In this document: positions 1 to 6,961 of the stretch, in pieces | Layout of the letters: each line of letters begins with the position of its first letter | Position numbering within the stretch: the stretch's first letter is position 1 | The notes under the pieces: generated by a model | What the model was told of the DNA's origin: nothing | Seen by the model: only the letters and a program-made list of their open reading frames with translations | Database searches by the model: none | Program-made: the position numbers and the translations under genes | Assembly (NCBI GenBank): GCA_913057815.1 | Contig: CAJXOV010000108.1 | Coordinates: forward strand, 1 to 7,395 | From: an uncultured Flavobacteriales bacterium | GTDB taxonomy: Bacteria > Bacteroidota > Bacteroidia > Flavobacteriales_D > Sanyastnellaceae | Reading direction: 5' to 3' | DNA length: 7,395 bases

Positions 1-48
1 TCTACACCTCTCTATTCGTCGGCAGCGTCAGATGTGTATAAGAGACAG
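1..48 (+). other. Illumina Nextera i5 adapter (non-biological)
   Basis: This stretch is library-preparation sequence, not genome. Bases 1-7 match the end of the P5 flow-cell oligo, 8-15 (CTCTCTAT) match the Nextera i5 index usually called S502, 16-29 match the Read 1 primer part TCGTCGGCAGCGTC, and 30-48 are the 19-bp Tn5 mosaic end AGATGTGTATAAGAGACAG. The same adapter appears in reverse complement at the other end, so bases 12-48 and 7359-7395 form a 37-bp perfect terminal inverted repeat that could be mistaken for transposon ends. The likely cause is assembly of short-fragment reads that ran through into untrimmed adapter. Genuine sequence begins at about base 49. Confidence 0.98.
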
Positions 49-357
49 AAAGAAGCTATAGCATTTAAAGCCGCTTTGGATTTTATAGTGATTCAAGAAA
101 AAAAATCATTTAATGTGTCTAAACTTTCCTTCATAGAAAGCAGAAACTGTGAACTTTCGCTGCATATTACTGAAGAAGACCTAGGAATTCAGACTTTGGA
201 TAATGAAAAATTTTTCTGTTGCATGACTCTGGAGGGCTTTAAAAGTATCAGTGAATTGTTAGTTCCATACACAGAAAGAGAGACAAAGGGCTATAAAGTT
301 CTTTATGACGTAGACACTCCAATAGATTTTCTATTCGCCCCTGGAGGGACTTGGTAA
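49..357 (+). CDS. Hypothetical protein, C-terminal part (5' end lost)
   Basis: The reading frame is open from the adapter junction to TAA at 355-357 and gives about 102 genuine residues. A GTG at 34 lies in frame but inside the adapter's mosaic end, so it is not a real start; the true N-terminus lies beyond the insert. I do not recognise the family. The visible part is a mixed alpha/beta, soluble-looking protein without membrane segments. It opens with a helix-like stretch (KEAIAFKAALDF), has a Cys-Cys pair in KFFCCMTLEGF, and ends in a hydrophobic and Gly-rich tail, FLFAPGGTW. There is no cysteine cluster, nucleotide-binding loop or sorting signal. It lies 66 bp upstream of the J-KTSC gene on the same strand, but that gene appears to have its own promoter, so an operon is not implied. 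That it is a real gene rests on ordinary codon use and the continuous frame. Confidence 0.6.
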   Translation, partial: KEAIAFKAALDFIVIQEKKSFNVSKLSFIESRNCELSLHITEEDLGIQTLDNEKFFCCMTLEGFKSISELLVPYTERETKGYKVLYDVDTPIDFLFAPGGTW

Positions 358-389
358 CTAATTCTTACTGTACATTTCATTAATTAGAG

Positions 390-397
390 TACTTTTG
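390..397 (+). promoter_or_regulatory. Bacteroidota -7 promoter element for the J-KTSC gene
   Basis: TACTTTTG at 390-397 is an exact match to the Bacteroidota -7 consensus TAnnTTTG and is followed by C, as is common in this phylum. The -33 TTG element is weak: the nearest candidate is CTG at 368-370, at 19 bp spacing. Transcription would start near 400-404, giving a leader of about 20 nt before the GTG at 424. Inferred from sequence only. Confidence 0.55.
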
Positions 398-423
398 CAC
401 GCTGAATTTTAAAACAGCCTACA

Positions 424-876
424 GTGAAACGAATTAATGATTATAAAAAGCTTTTTCAAGTAGAAGGTGAAATAGATTTAAAGGAGTTAAAAAAGACTTA
501 CCGTTCACTTGTAAAAGAATGGCACCCTGATAAGTTTTCTCAGGATGATCCTAAAGCAGCTGAAGCTGAAGTTAAGAGTACTGAAATAATTGATGGTTAT
601 CATTTTCTAGTGAGCATAGCTCCAGAAACTAAAAATGCTAATATAGAAGAGTACACTGCTACTCTAGCATCATCGGGAATTTCAGATTTCCAACATAAAA
701 GACAAGTATTAGAAGTTACCTTCCTAGATGGAACTACTTATGAATACTTTGGCGTTTCTTCAAAGCTTTATGGAAAAATGGTTAACGCGGATAAAATATT
801 CAGATTCGCTAAGAGAAATATTTTTAATTCTCACCTATACCGTAAATCTAAAAGAGATAGCGAGGTAGTTAAATAA
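424..876 (+). CDS. J-domain / KTSC-domain small protein
   Basis: A 150-residue soluble protein with two modules. Residues about 5-65 resemble a DnaJ J domain: basic helix II (LKKTYRSLVKEW), the diagnostic HPD tripeptide at H34-P35-D36, then a helix III-like stretch ending in IIDGYHFL. J domains stimulate Hsp70/DnaK ATPase through HPD, so a DnaK partner is plausible. Residues about 84-141 match the KTSC domain (LEVTFLDGTTYEYFGV, then KMVNADKIFRFAKRNIFNSHLYRK as two segments), a short domain of uncertain role, suspected to bind nucleic acid or protein. There is no zinc finger and no DnaJ C-terminal peptide-binding domain, so this is a J-domain accessory protein, not DnaJ itself. The start is GTG at 424: an in-frame TGA at 403-405 excludes longer forms, and the next in-frame Met is far inside, at residue 119. 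No Shine-Dalgarno is seen. It ends 15 bp before a strong terminator. The domain calls are firm; the cellular role is unknown. Confidence 0.85.
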   Translation: MKRINDYKKLFQVEGEIDLKELKKTYRSLVKEWHPDKFSQDDPKAAEAEVKSTEIIDGYHFLVSIAPETKNANIEEYTATLASSGISDFQHKRQVLEVTFLDGTTYEYFGVSSKLYGKMVNADKIFRFAKRNIFNSHLYRKSKRDSEVVK

Positions 877-890
877 AAAAACGAACTATA

Positions 891-928
891 AAAAAGCCCC
901 GATTCCAAAAATGGAATCGGGGCTTTTT
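891..928. terminator. Bidirectional intrinsic terminator
   Basis: A perfect 16-bp inverted repeat pairs 891-906 with 913-928 around the loop AAAAAT; an extra A-T pair would leave an AAAA tetraloop. The GC-rich core is GCCCCGATTCC, and the A5 and T5 arms give a U-tract on either strand. It lies between the stop of the J-KTSC gene (876) and the stop of the convergent secreted-protein gene (946), so one hairpin can end both transcripts. Confidence 0.93.
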
Positions 929-945
929 ATTTTCTAGAAGTTCTT

Positions 946-3771
946 TTACTCTATAATAATCTTTTCAGTAGCTACTTTTCCATTTTCTACTAATGTAAAC
1001 GTATACATCCCTGGAGCAAAATCAGCTAAACTGATTACTCCTTGATGTGATCCTACTTGACTGTCAAATGCATCCATGAATACCTCTCTTCCATTAGAAT
1101 CAGATAAGCTAATGAACATTTGTCCAGCATTTATCGAGCTATACTCATACCTGATTTCAGTAGAAGCAGGATTCGGATATATTGAGAATGAAGTTATAGC
1201 CTCAAACTCTTCAATACCAGTTATAGTAATTTCAACAGGTACTAACTCTGAATAACATGTTTTATTCGCTGATTTTACATTCCAGTCATAGAAGAAATAA
1301 TAATAATTGAATTCGTTCATCCCATTCACAGTAGACCCCGTTACTGCTCCTAATGCTCCAAGTTCATATGGGTAACTTACTCCTGAACCTGCAGCATCTC
1401 TCCATAACTGAGGATTATTATCGTCAGTAATCAATATATAGTCTTCTCCAGCTGGAACCACAAAATTAAGTTCAACTACAGATTCACCGTCTGGAATATC
1501 AAAATCTTCAGATTCTAATACCTCAAATGAACTGCTGTATAAAACTATAGTTCTAGTATCATTTCCATCAGCATATACCGTAACATTTTCTATTATCATA
1601 TCTTCATAAGCTGAAAATACTAGCCCATTATCACTATTATTATGATGTTCACCTGGCTCTGAGGTAGTTTCTTTACCTCCATTAGCCAATACCACTTCAC
1701 CTGTTACTATTTGATTAGCCACATACACTATTGTACTAGAAGTAGCATCAACGGTAATTGGACTTCCGGTACCAATTTCATCGTCTCCATTAGCATCGCT
1801 AAACCAAATCAAATCATCTCCTGTAGCCGAAACCTCTACTTGACCCGCAGCTGCAGTAATATCTTCTGACATAGGAGTGTTAGCTGGACTATCTAAAATA
1901 GTCACTTCGATAGTATTACTTTGAAGATCATCACCACATGTTCCTAGCATAACAGAATATGAACCTGACTCACTAACTTCTATTGATTGTGTGTCAGCAT
2001 CATTACTCCAAGCAAAACTGGCAGCACTAGGAGCTACTAGAGTTACGCTTTCGCCTTCACAAACTTCTGTACTCCCTAATGATGAGATAACAGGAACAAC
2101 TTCTTCTTCTTCCATTACACAGACTACGCTCGACAAAGAAGCACATCCATTATCAGAAACTACCACGGCTGAATAATTTCCTGAAGAAGCCACGTCAATA
2201 GAATTAGAAACCATTCCATTACTCCATAACACTAATCCTGTAGCATCTACAGATAAGTTAGAAGTTTCTCCTTCACAAAGAAGAGTAGCACTAGCAGAAG
2301 CTGTTACCTCTATTGTGTTACAATTAGCTTCTTCTATCGAATAATAAGAACCAGCAGATGTACTTTCTAATACAGTAACATTACCTGCAGGCCATTTAAT
2401 AACCGCATAATCTATAGAAGTGCTTGTTCCTAATCCGAAATGAACTAAGTTAGAATTAGTGATTCCGTAACTCTCTCCTGATCTCACTTCTCTTATTTGA
2501 GTTCCGAAATCTCCATAAATTTGAATTTTTGCCCCTACTGCATCAATGTTACTGTCTGTACCTTCTAAATCAAATCCGATCCAATTATTAGCACCACCAT
2601 CATTCATCCACAGTCTGTCTGGATTATTATAATCAGGATTTACATAAGTATCTCCATAACTAGCATAGATGTCTAAATAGCCATCCATATTTAAATCACC
2701 TAGTCCAAAAGAATGCAAATTATCATCTCCCGGAAGAACTGTATTAATATTTAAATCATCAAATGTGTTATCTCCGTTGTTCTTATAAAATCCTGGTGTT
2801 CCTCCAGATGTAATTAAATCTACATAACCATCATTATCGAAATCTACCATTTTAGCTTGAAGGAAAAACCCTGGAATCTCTAAACCAGAATTTTCAGTTA
2901 TATCTGTGAAATTTCCACAACCATCATTTTCCATCAATATCATAGTACTTGTATGATTTGTGAATAAACAATCAAAATCTCCATCATTATCAATATCTGC
3001 AAAATCCACAGTCCAGGATTGTTCATATATAACCAATCCTCTTTCTAAAGCCTCATCAGTATAATTATTATCTCCATCATTCATAAATGCAGCATTTATT
3101 CTTCTAGGGTCATTTGGATTAGTAACTCCTTGTCTACATTTAGCGATTACTAAATCTAAATCATTGTCATTATCTATATCAGACCAAACAGTTCCATAAT
3201 TCCCTGAATTATCCGAAGATGGGGTAGTTACCATGTCTATCCATTGCGTTTGATCGCTTAAATTTCCAGCACCATCATTACCCCAAATTACTGAATGACC
3301 AACATCATTACAGCCAAATGCATCTAACCAACCATCATTATCTATATCTGCTAGATTAGTTCCTTGAGTAAATAACTGTTCTGTTAATTCTATAAGAGTA
3401 TGGTTATCTGGGTCTGTTATTTGACAATAATGAACACCGTCAAAGTTTCCTCCGCTGAATACATCTTTATGACCATCATTATTAATGTCTGCCACTGCCA
3501 TTCCCCACTGATTATTACCGCTTACAGTACCAAAGTCTTTCAATGTGAATCCTGGTACTCCGTCCAAATTTTGATAAAGAACTTTGATGTCTGTACTATT
3601 ATCCAGCGTTAAAACATCATCATACCCATCTCCGTTCATATCAGTCACAGCTACACATCCACCGCTATACATATCTTGTGGTAAATCCGCACTTGCATCT
3701 GTAAAAGTCTGTCCTATAGCTGAGCCAACACTCAACGAAAAGACAGAAATAACTAGTAAAATTTTTCTCAT
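946..3771 (-). CDS. Secreted FG-GAP/VCBS, ASPIC/UnbV protein with type IX sorting domain
   Basis: A 941-residue exported protein. Residues 1-20 are a Sec signal peptide (MRK, hydrophobic core, cleavage likely at AIG/Q21). Seven DxNxDGxxD calcium-loop repeats start at D44, D95, D142, D198, D259, D310 and D359, spaced 47-61 residues, as in a seven-bladed integrin-alpha-like propeller. Residues about 411-470 fit the ASPIC/UnbV domain (VGAKIQIYG, REVRSGESYG, HFGLG, IKWPAG). Two similar Ig-like units follow (about 488-552 and 560-624, each with CEGE, WSN and SGxYSV-like motifs), then a third CHU_C-type Ig-like module (about 628-692). Residues about 695-830 form a beta-rich, Tyr/Phe-rich module without a name I can give. 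The end (about 862-941: FSIYPNPAS, DSNGREVF, LADFAPGMYTFTL) is a type A type IX sorting domain, predicting passage through the T9SS and then surface attachment or release. No catalytic motif is seen, so adhesion or ligand binding is the likeliest role. No Shine-Dalgarno; the leader is A-rich. Confidence 0.93.
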   Translation of the reverse strand: MRKILLVISVFSLSVGSAIGQTFTDASADLPQDMYSGGCVAVTDMNGDGYDDVLTLDNSTDIKVLYQNLDGVPGFTLKDFGTVSGNNQWGMAVADINNDGHKDVFSGGNFDGVHYCQITDPDNHTLIELTEQLFTQGTNLADIDNDGWLDAFGCNDVGHSVIWGNDGAGNLSDQTQWIDMVTTPSSDNSGNYGTVWSDIDNDNDLDLVIAKCRQGVTNPNDPRRINAAFMNDGDNNYTDEALERGLVIYEQSWTVDFADIDNDGDFDCLFTNHTSTMILMENDGCGNFTDITENSGLEIPGFFLQAKMVDFDNDGYVDLITSGGTPGFYKNNGDNTFDDLNINTVLPGDDNLHSFGLGDLNMDGYLDIYASYGDTYVNPDYNNPDRLWMNDGGANNWIGFDLEGTDSNIDAVGAKIQIYGDFGTQIREVRSGESYGITNSNLVHFGLGTSTSIDYAVIKWPAGNVTVLESTSAGSYYSIEEANCNTIEVTASASATLLCEGETSNLSVDATGLVLWSNGMVSNSIDVASSGNYSAVVVSDNGCASLSSVVCVMEEEEVVPVISSLGSTEVCEGESVTLVAPSAASFAWSNDADTQSIEVSESGSYSVMLGTCGDDLQSNTIEVTILDSPANTPMSEDITAAAGQVEVSATGDDLIWFSDANGDDEIGTGSPITVDATSSTIVYVANQIVTGEVVLANGGKETTSEPGEHHNNSDNGLVFSAYEDMIIENVTVYADGNDTRTIVLYSSSFEVLESEDFDIPDGESVVELNFVVPAGEDYILITDDNNPQLWRDAAGSGVSYPYELGALGAVTGSTVNGMNEFNYYYFFYDWNVKSANKTCYSELVPVEITITGIEEFEAITSFSIYPNPASTEIRYEYSSINAGQMFISLSDSNGREVFMDAFDSQVGSHQGVISLADFAPGMYTFTLVENGKVATEKIIIE
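2671..3642 (-). repeat. Seven FG-GAP/VCBS coding repeats (propeller region)
   Basis: This region codes for residues 44-367 of the secreted protein and contains seven calcium-loop repeats. The DNA shows it too: the plus strand carries recurring variants of CCATCATTATCTATATCTGC. Repeat 4 reads DIDNDNDLD, with Asn in place of the usual Gly at the sixth position. Repeats diverge enough to be an old protein repeat rather than a recent tandem duplication. Confidence 0.85.
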
Positions 3772-3814
3772 TATTTGGTTTTTTTCGGTTGTTATCTTAA
3801 AATGTTAAAGTTAT

Positions 3815-3847
3815 AAAACATAACTCTATCCTCCTCTATTATTACAA
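3815..3847 (-). promoter_or_regulatory. Possible weak promoter for the secreted-protein gene
   Basis: On the minus strand, TTG (plus 3845-3847) lies 22 bp before TATGTTTT (plus 3815-3822), one mismatch from TAnnTTTG. Transcription would start about 40 nt before the ATG at 3771. A second near match, TAACTTTA (3806-3813), has no TTG at proper spacing. The 93-bp gap after the polyferredoxin gene shows no terminator hairpin, so read-through from the redox operon is the alternative. Confidence 0.3.
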
Positions 3848-3864
3848 TCTTTTCAGGCAACTCC

Positions 3865-5523
3865 CTAATTCTTAAGAATCTCAGAGTTGAGTGTAAATGC
3901 GTCATTACCCAACACGATTGGATTATCAGAAGAAATCCTCTTTATTTCAGGACCATTTTCTAATTTAAGAACTCCTCTTGGACATACAGCAGCACAAACT
4001 CCACATCCAACACAACTGGATCGAATTATATTCTGTCCTTTCTGTGCATAGGCTCGTACATCTATTCCCTGTTCACAGTAAGTTGAACAGTTTCCACAAG
4101 AGATACACTGACCTCCATTTGTAGTAATTCTAAATCTAGACTTGAACCTTTGGACCAAGCCCATATATGCTGCCAGTGGACATCCAAAACGACACCACAC
4201 TCTATTACCAAATATTGGATAAAATCCTGTCCCTATTACTCCAGAGAATATTGAGCCTATTAGAAAACCATACCACGAACGAATAGTGTCTGAAGAAATC
4301 CCCAGAAGGGTCACCTTGTCGTTATACTCCATATCTGGAAAATAAACCTGCTGATAACTCGTATATCCTGTCCAAATAGTCATGAAAATCGCGAAGAGCA
4401 GTACGAAATGAATAATGTATCTCTCAAACTTCCAAGCTTTAACAGTTTTATCTGAATGTTGTCTGTATGGATCTCCTAACGTTTCTGCCAATCCTCCACA
4501 TCCACACACCCAAGAGCAATACCATCTTTTCCCGAAGAAATAAACCATAACTGGTATTATTACAGCAGATAACAGGATTCCCCATACAAAAACAAACTTC
4601 CCAAAATGACCACTATCTAGTAGATTCGTAACATTCCAATCAAATAGGAAATCATAATCTAAAGGCCATGCGTTCTTTAAATCCACTCCTGGCAATCCAA
4701 ACATTGGAAGGATCTCTACTAGCAAGAAGGCAAAAACAACTTGAAAGAATACCACAGATATTGTCCGTACTATCTGATACTTATTATGACGGTATTTTAC
4801 TATCATTCTTATGCCCATAATAGTCATAGCGGTGCAATAAAGTACTCCATACAAGAACCATTGCGAAGCACCTCCTCCACCAAAAACATCCTTAATAGGG
4901 TCTACAATGTACGTCCAGTTTATTACCACAGAAGGGAAAAAATATAATCCAACATAGAATAAAACAAGAAATGAAAAAGTAACCCATGCTATCCACCCTC
5001 TACTAGTGCTGTTCTCGAAATAGATTCCAGTATTTTTAATCCCTGCCGGCCCAAGTACTTTTAAATTGATAAGGATGAATATTAATGACGCTATTATAGC
5101 CAAACCGAATGTGAGAAATAGCCATAGCCCTTTATTTTCATAAACATGACCTATACCAGAAGGTTTCATTAGGTCATAAGCAAATGCTGTAGATTTTCCA
5201 TTAACTATATTCTGACGTTCTACATTGGCATTATCCCATTCTTTGTTAGTCTCTAGCTCTAAAACCTTAGCTTCATGAACAGCATTGGATTCAAAAAAGA
5301 CTGATCGAATTTTTCCCGTAGCCGAGAATGAATTAGAAAAATCTATGTCAGCCACTTCATTTTCTAACCTCTCTTTTAGAATTTCAGACTTTATCCCTTT
5401 GGAGTCTAAATAAGTGTTTATAGTTGCACTACTTACATTAAACCCACTAACGAATAAACTAGAAACAAACGCTATCATAGTGACAGCAAAAAGTGAGATT
5501 GCTATTAATTGTATTTTTTTCAT
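3865..5523 (-). CDS. Membrane polyferredoxin (NapH/NosR/CcoG-like 4Fe-4S protein)
   Basis: A 552-residue inner-membrane iron-sulfur protein, likely an electron carrier. I count eight hydrophobic helices, at about 5-27, 131-154, 178-198, 221-241, 251-272, 309-330, 366-387 and 414-434. The C-terminal domain has two 4Fe-4S ferredoxin motifs: C473-C476-C479-C483 and C504-C507-C510-C514 followed by Pro. Two further cysteine groups flank the last helices: C336/C340/C342 in WYCSWVCGCGG and C444/C448 in WCRFGCPL, the second being the CxxxCP type of NapH/NosR relatives. With the N-terminus inside, positive loops (KYRHNK, GKRW) and all listed cysteines face the cytoplasm, while about 28-130 form a periplasmic loop. 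I see no FMN-binding S/T-G-A-T motif there, so it is not a full NosR. The start overlaps the stop of the upstream FAD oxidoreductase gene (ATGA), implying translational coupling and a shared role. The specific pathway and the terminal acceptor are unknown. Confidence 0.87.
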   Translation of the reverse strand: MKKIQLIAISLFAVTMIAFVSSLFVSGFNVSSATINTYLDSKGIKSEILKERLENEVADIDFSNSFSATGKIRSVFFESNAVHEAKVLELETNKEWDNANVERQNIVNGKSTAFAYDLMKPSGIGHVYENKGLWLFLTFGLAIIASLIFILINLKVLGPAGIKNTGIYFENSTSRGWIAWVTFSFLVLFYVGLYFFPSVVINWTYIVDPIKDVFGGGGASQWFLYGVLYCTAMTIMGIRMIVKYRHNKYQIVRTISVVFFQVVFAFLLVEILPMFGLPGVDLKNAWPLDYDFLFDWNVTNLLDSGHFGKFVFVWGILLSAVIIPVMVYFFGKRWYCSWVCGCGGLAETLGDPYRQHSDKTVKAWKFERYIIHFVLLFAIFMTIWTGYTSYQQVYFPDMEYNDKVTLLGISSDTIRSWYGFLIGSIFSGVIGTGFYPIFGNRVWCRFGCPLAAYMGLVQRFKSRFRITTNGGQCISCGNCSTYCEQGIDVRAYAQKGQNIIRSSCVGCGVCAAVCPRGVLKLENGPEIKRISSDNPIVLGNDAFTLNSEILKN

Positions 5524-6884
5524 TTAGAGAGTCTTAAAATTCGTTTCCAACTTTTCTTTTTTAACGCCACGTTGAATTCTGTTTGAGAATTAAAGGCATC
5601 TACGATTTGAGGTTCATAAAGAGTATAAAACTCTGGATCAAAATTGGCATCAGCCAAGTGAGCTATTACATAATCTACATTTCGCTCATTATTCAAATGA
5701 TCATTAATTACTTCATGTCTCATTCTAATTCCAAACGTGTTCAGCCCTAAAAATTTTCCTGTAGCTTCTTCATAAACAAAATGCATACACATTTTGCCAT
5801 TTTCATGTTCCCAATAAAAACTTTTTTCACCTTCTCTATTATTCGCAAAAACCCACCCGTATGTCTGATATTCTATGTCAAAAAACTTAGCACTATTGAA
5901 CCAATGACCTGGATTGTACTTTGTCTTTTCACCACAGATTGTAGCTGCCAGAGTTTCTCCCATAATTCTTCCGGTGTACCATACTTGCTCCATATTTCTT
6001 CTACCTGCTACAGGTTCATCAAACTGTGCGCAGTCTCCAATGGCATATACATCTTGTTGATTAGTTTCGAAATACTGGTTAATGGAAATTCCGCGTTGCA
6101 ACGCTAATTCTCCTTCTTTTAAAAAGTCAACATTAGGACTTACTCCTGCTGTTAACCCTACTACTTCACATTCTATTTTCTCACCTTTTTTAGTGGTTAT
6201 GTGACTAACTCTGCCGTCTTCTCCAGCATGAATTTCATCCAACTCAGATTCTAACTTTAAGTCAATATGATGCTCTAAGATGTGACGCTTCACCAATTCT
6301 CCCTCTCCTTTAGGAAGTACATTTCCCCAAAACTTATTCTCGCGTACTAAAAAGGTAACTGAAATATTTCTAGTCACTAGCATTTCGGCCAGCTCCACTC
6401 CTATCAATCCCCCTCCAACTATAACAGCCCTTTTTACTTTTTGATTTTCTTTAGAAGTTCCGTAGGGATGTGTGTTTTTTTCTAATAATTCTAAATCCTG
6501 ATAACTATAGAGTCCCTGTACTCCAGGTAAATCTTGACCAGGCCACCCAAATTTATTAGGCTTGCTACCCACAGCTAGAACTAACTTATCATAGGTCATT
6601 TTCTGACCTGATTTTAGCTTTAAGGATTTAGATGTATACTCAATATCCTCAACATAATCATGAACTAAGTCGATCCTATTCTTTTTCCAAAAATGATCTT
6701 CGTAGGGTTTAGTATGTTCGAATTTCATATGCCCCATGTATATATACATGAGTGCAGTTCTAGAAAAAAAGTGCTTCGTCTCCCCACTTATTATAGTGAT
6801 TTTCTTATCACTACGCTTTCTGATGTGCCTAGCACAGGTGACTCCAGATATGCCATTTCCTATAATGACTATGTGTTCTTGCAT
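5520..6884 (-). CDS. FAD-dependent NAD(P)H oxidoreductase
   Basis: A 454-residue soluble flavoprotein of the two-dinucleotide-binding (Pyr_redox_2) family. Residues 4-20 carry the N-terminal FAD Rossmann motif, with G9-N-G11-I-S-G14. LVLAVGSKP (101-109) is the central ATG-like motif, VIVGGGLIGVELAE (154-167) the NAD(P)H-binding Rossmann fold, and VYAIGDCA (279-286) the second FAD-contacting motif. No CxxxxC redox-active disulfide is present, so it resembles NirB-N-terminal or rubredoxin-reductase-like electron-transfer enzymes, not thioredoxin or lipoamide reductases. From about residue 325 the C-terminal domain is unlike standard ones and might contact the partner. There is no signal peptide or membrane segment, so it is cytoplasmic. 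It is the first gene of an operon with the membrane polyferredoxin, overlapping it by 4 bp. The inferred job is to oxidise NAD(P)H and pass electrons to the partner's Fe-S clusters. NADH or NADPH preference cannot be told safely. No Shine-Dalgarno before the ATG. Confidence 0.88.
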   Translation of the reverse strand: MQEHIVIIGNGISGVTCARHIRKRSDKKITIISGETKHFFSRTALMYIYMGHMKFEHTKPYEDHFWKKNRIDLVHDYVEDIEYTSKSLKLKSGQKMTYDKLVLAVGSKPNKFGWPGQDLPGVQGLYSYQDLELLEKNTHPYGTSKENQKVKRAVIVGGGLIGVELAEMLVTRNISVTFLVRENKFWGNVLPKGEGELVKRHILEHHIDLKLESELDEIHAGEDGRVSHITTKKGEKIECEVVGLTAGVSPNVDFLKEGELALQRGISINQYFETNQQDVYAIGDCAQFDEPVAGRRNMEQVWYTGRIMGETLAATICGEKTKYNPGHWFNSAKFFDIEYQTYGWVFANNREGEKSFYWEHENGKMCMHFVYEEATGKFLGLNTFGIRMRHEVINDHLNNERNVDYVIAHLADANFDPEFYTLYEPQIVDAFNSQTEFNVALKKKSWKRILRLSK

Positions 6885-6914
6885 GAGAAAGTGCGTTTAC
6901 TCTATTAAAAAATG

Positions 6915-6945
6915 GAAACTTAGCACTTTTATTCAGCTACCACAA
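6915..6945 (-). promoter_or_regulatory. Candidate promoter of the redox operon
   Basis: Reading the minus strand, TTG (plus 6943-6945) lies 20 bp upstream of TAAGTTTC (plus 6915-6922), one mismatch from the Bacteroidota -7 TAnnTTTG. Transcription would start near 6910, leaving a leader of about 25 nt before the ATG at 6884. The element sits in the 110-bp divergent gap shared with mtaB. No operator-like palindrome was seen in the gap. Confidence 0.45.
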
Positions 6946-6961
6946 GCTCAAATATCACCTA

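Noticed and set aside
1991..2176. Plus-strand open frame of about 61 codons
   Set aside because: It is antisense to the secreted-protein gene, has a low-complexity Ser/Thr-rich product and no promoter; a shadow of the real frame.
2671..3642. Repeated DNA resembling a CRISPR or tandem repeat array
   Set aside because: The recurring CCATCATTATC-type words encode the DxNxDGxxD calcium loops at 47-61-codon spacing in one frame; there are no uniform repeats or spacers.
3400..3808. Two overlapping plus-strand open frames opposite the signal peptide and first repeats
   Set aside because: They are antisense to a well-supported gene, carry no recognisable domain and owe their openness to the repeated calcium-loop codons.
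3782..3815. Possible stem-loop in the gap before the secreted-protein gene
   Set aside because: The arms around TTAAAATGTTAA are imperfect and AT-only, with no GC core or T-tract, so it is not a credible terminator or riboswitch.
4741..4947. Plus-strand open frame opposite the polyferredoxin
   Set aside because: Antisense to membrane helices of a clear gene; no family resemblance and no promoter.
5781..6107. Plus-strand open frame of about 108 codons opposite the FAD oxidoreductase
   Set aside because: The sense strand has all the flavoenzyme motifs; the antisense product is an unstructured Cys/Phe/Ile-rich translation.
6735..6750. Perfect 16-bp palindrome CATGTATATATACATG
   Set aside because: It lies well inside the FAD oxidoreductase coding sequence and encodes Met-Tyr-Ile-Tyr-Met in register; short AT-rich palindromes are expected by chance and no promoter is next to it.
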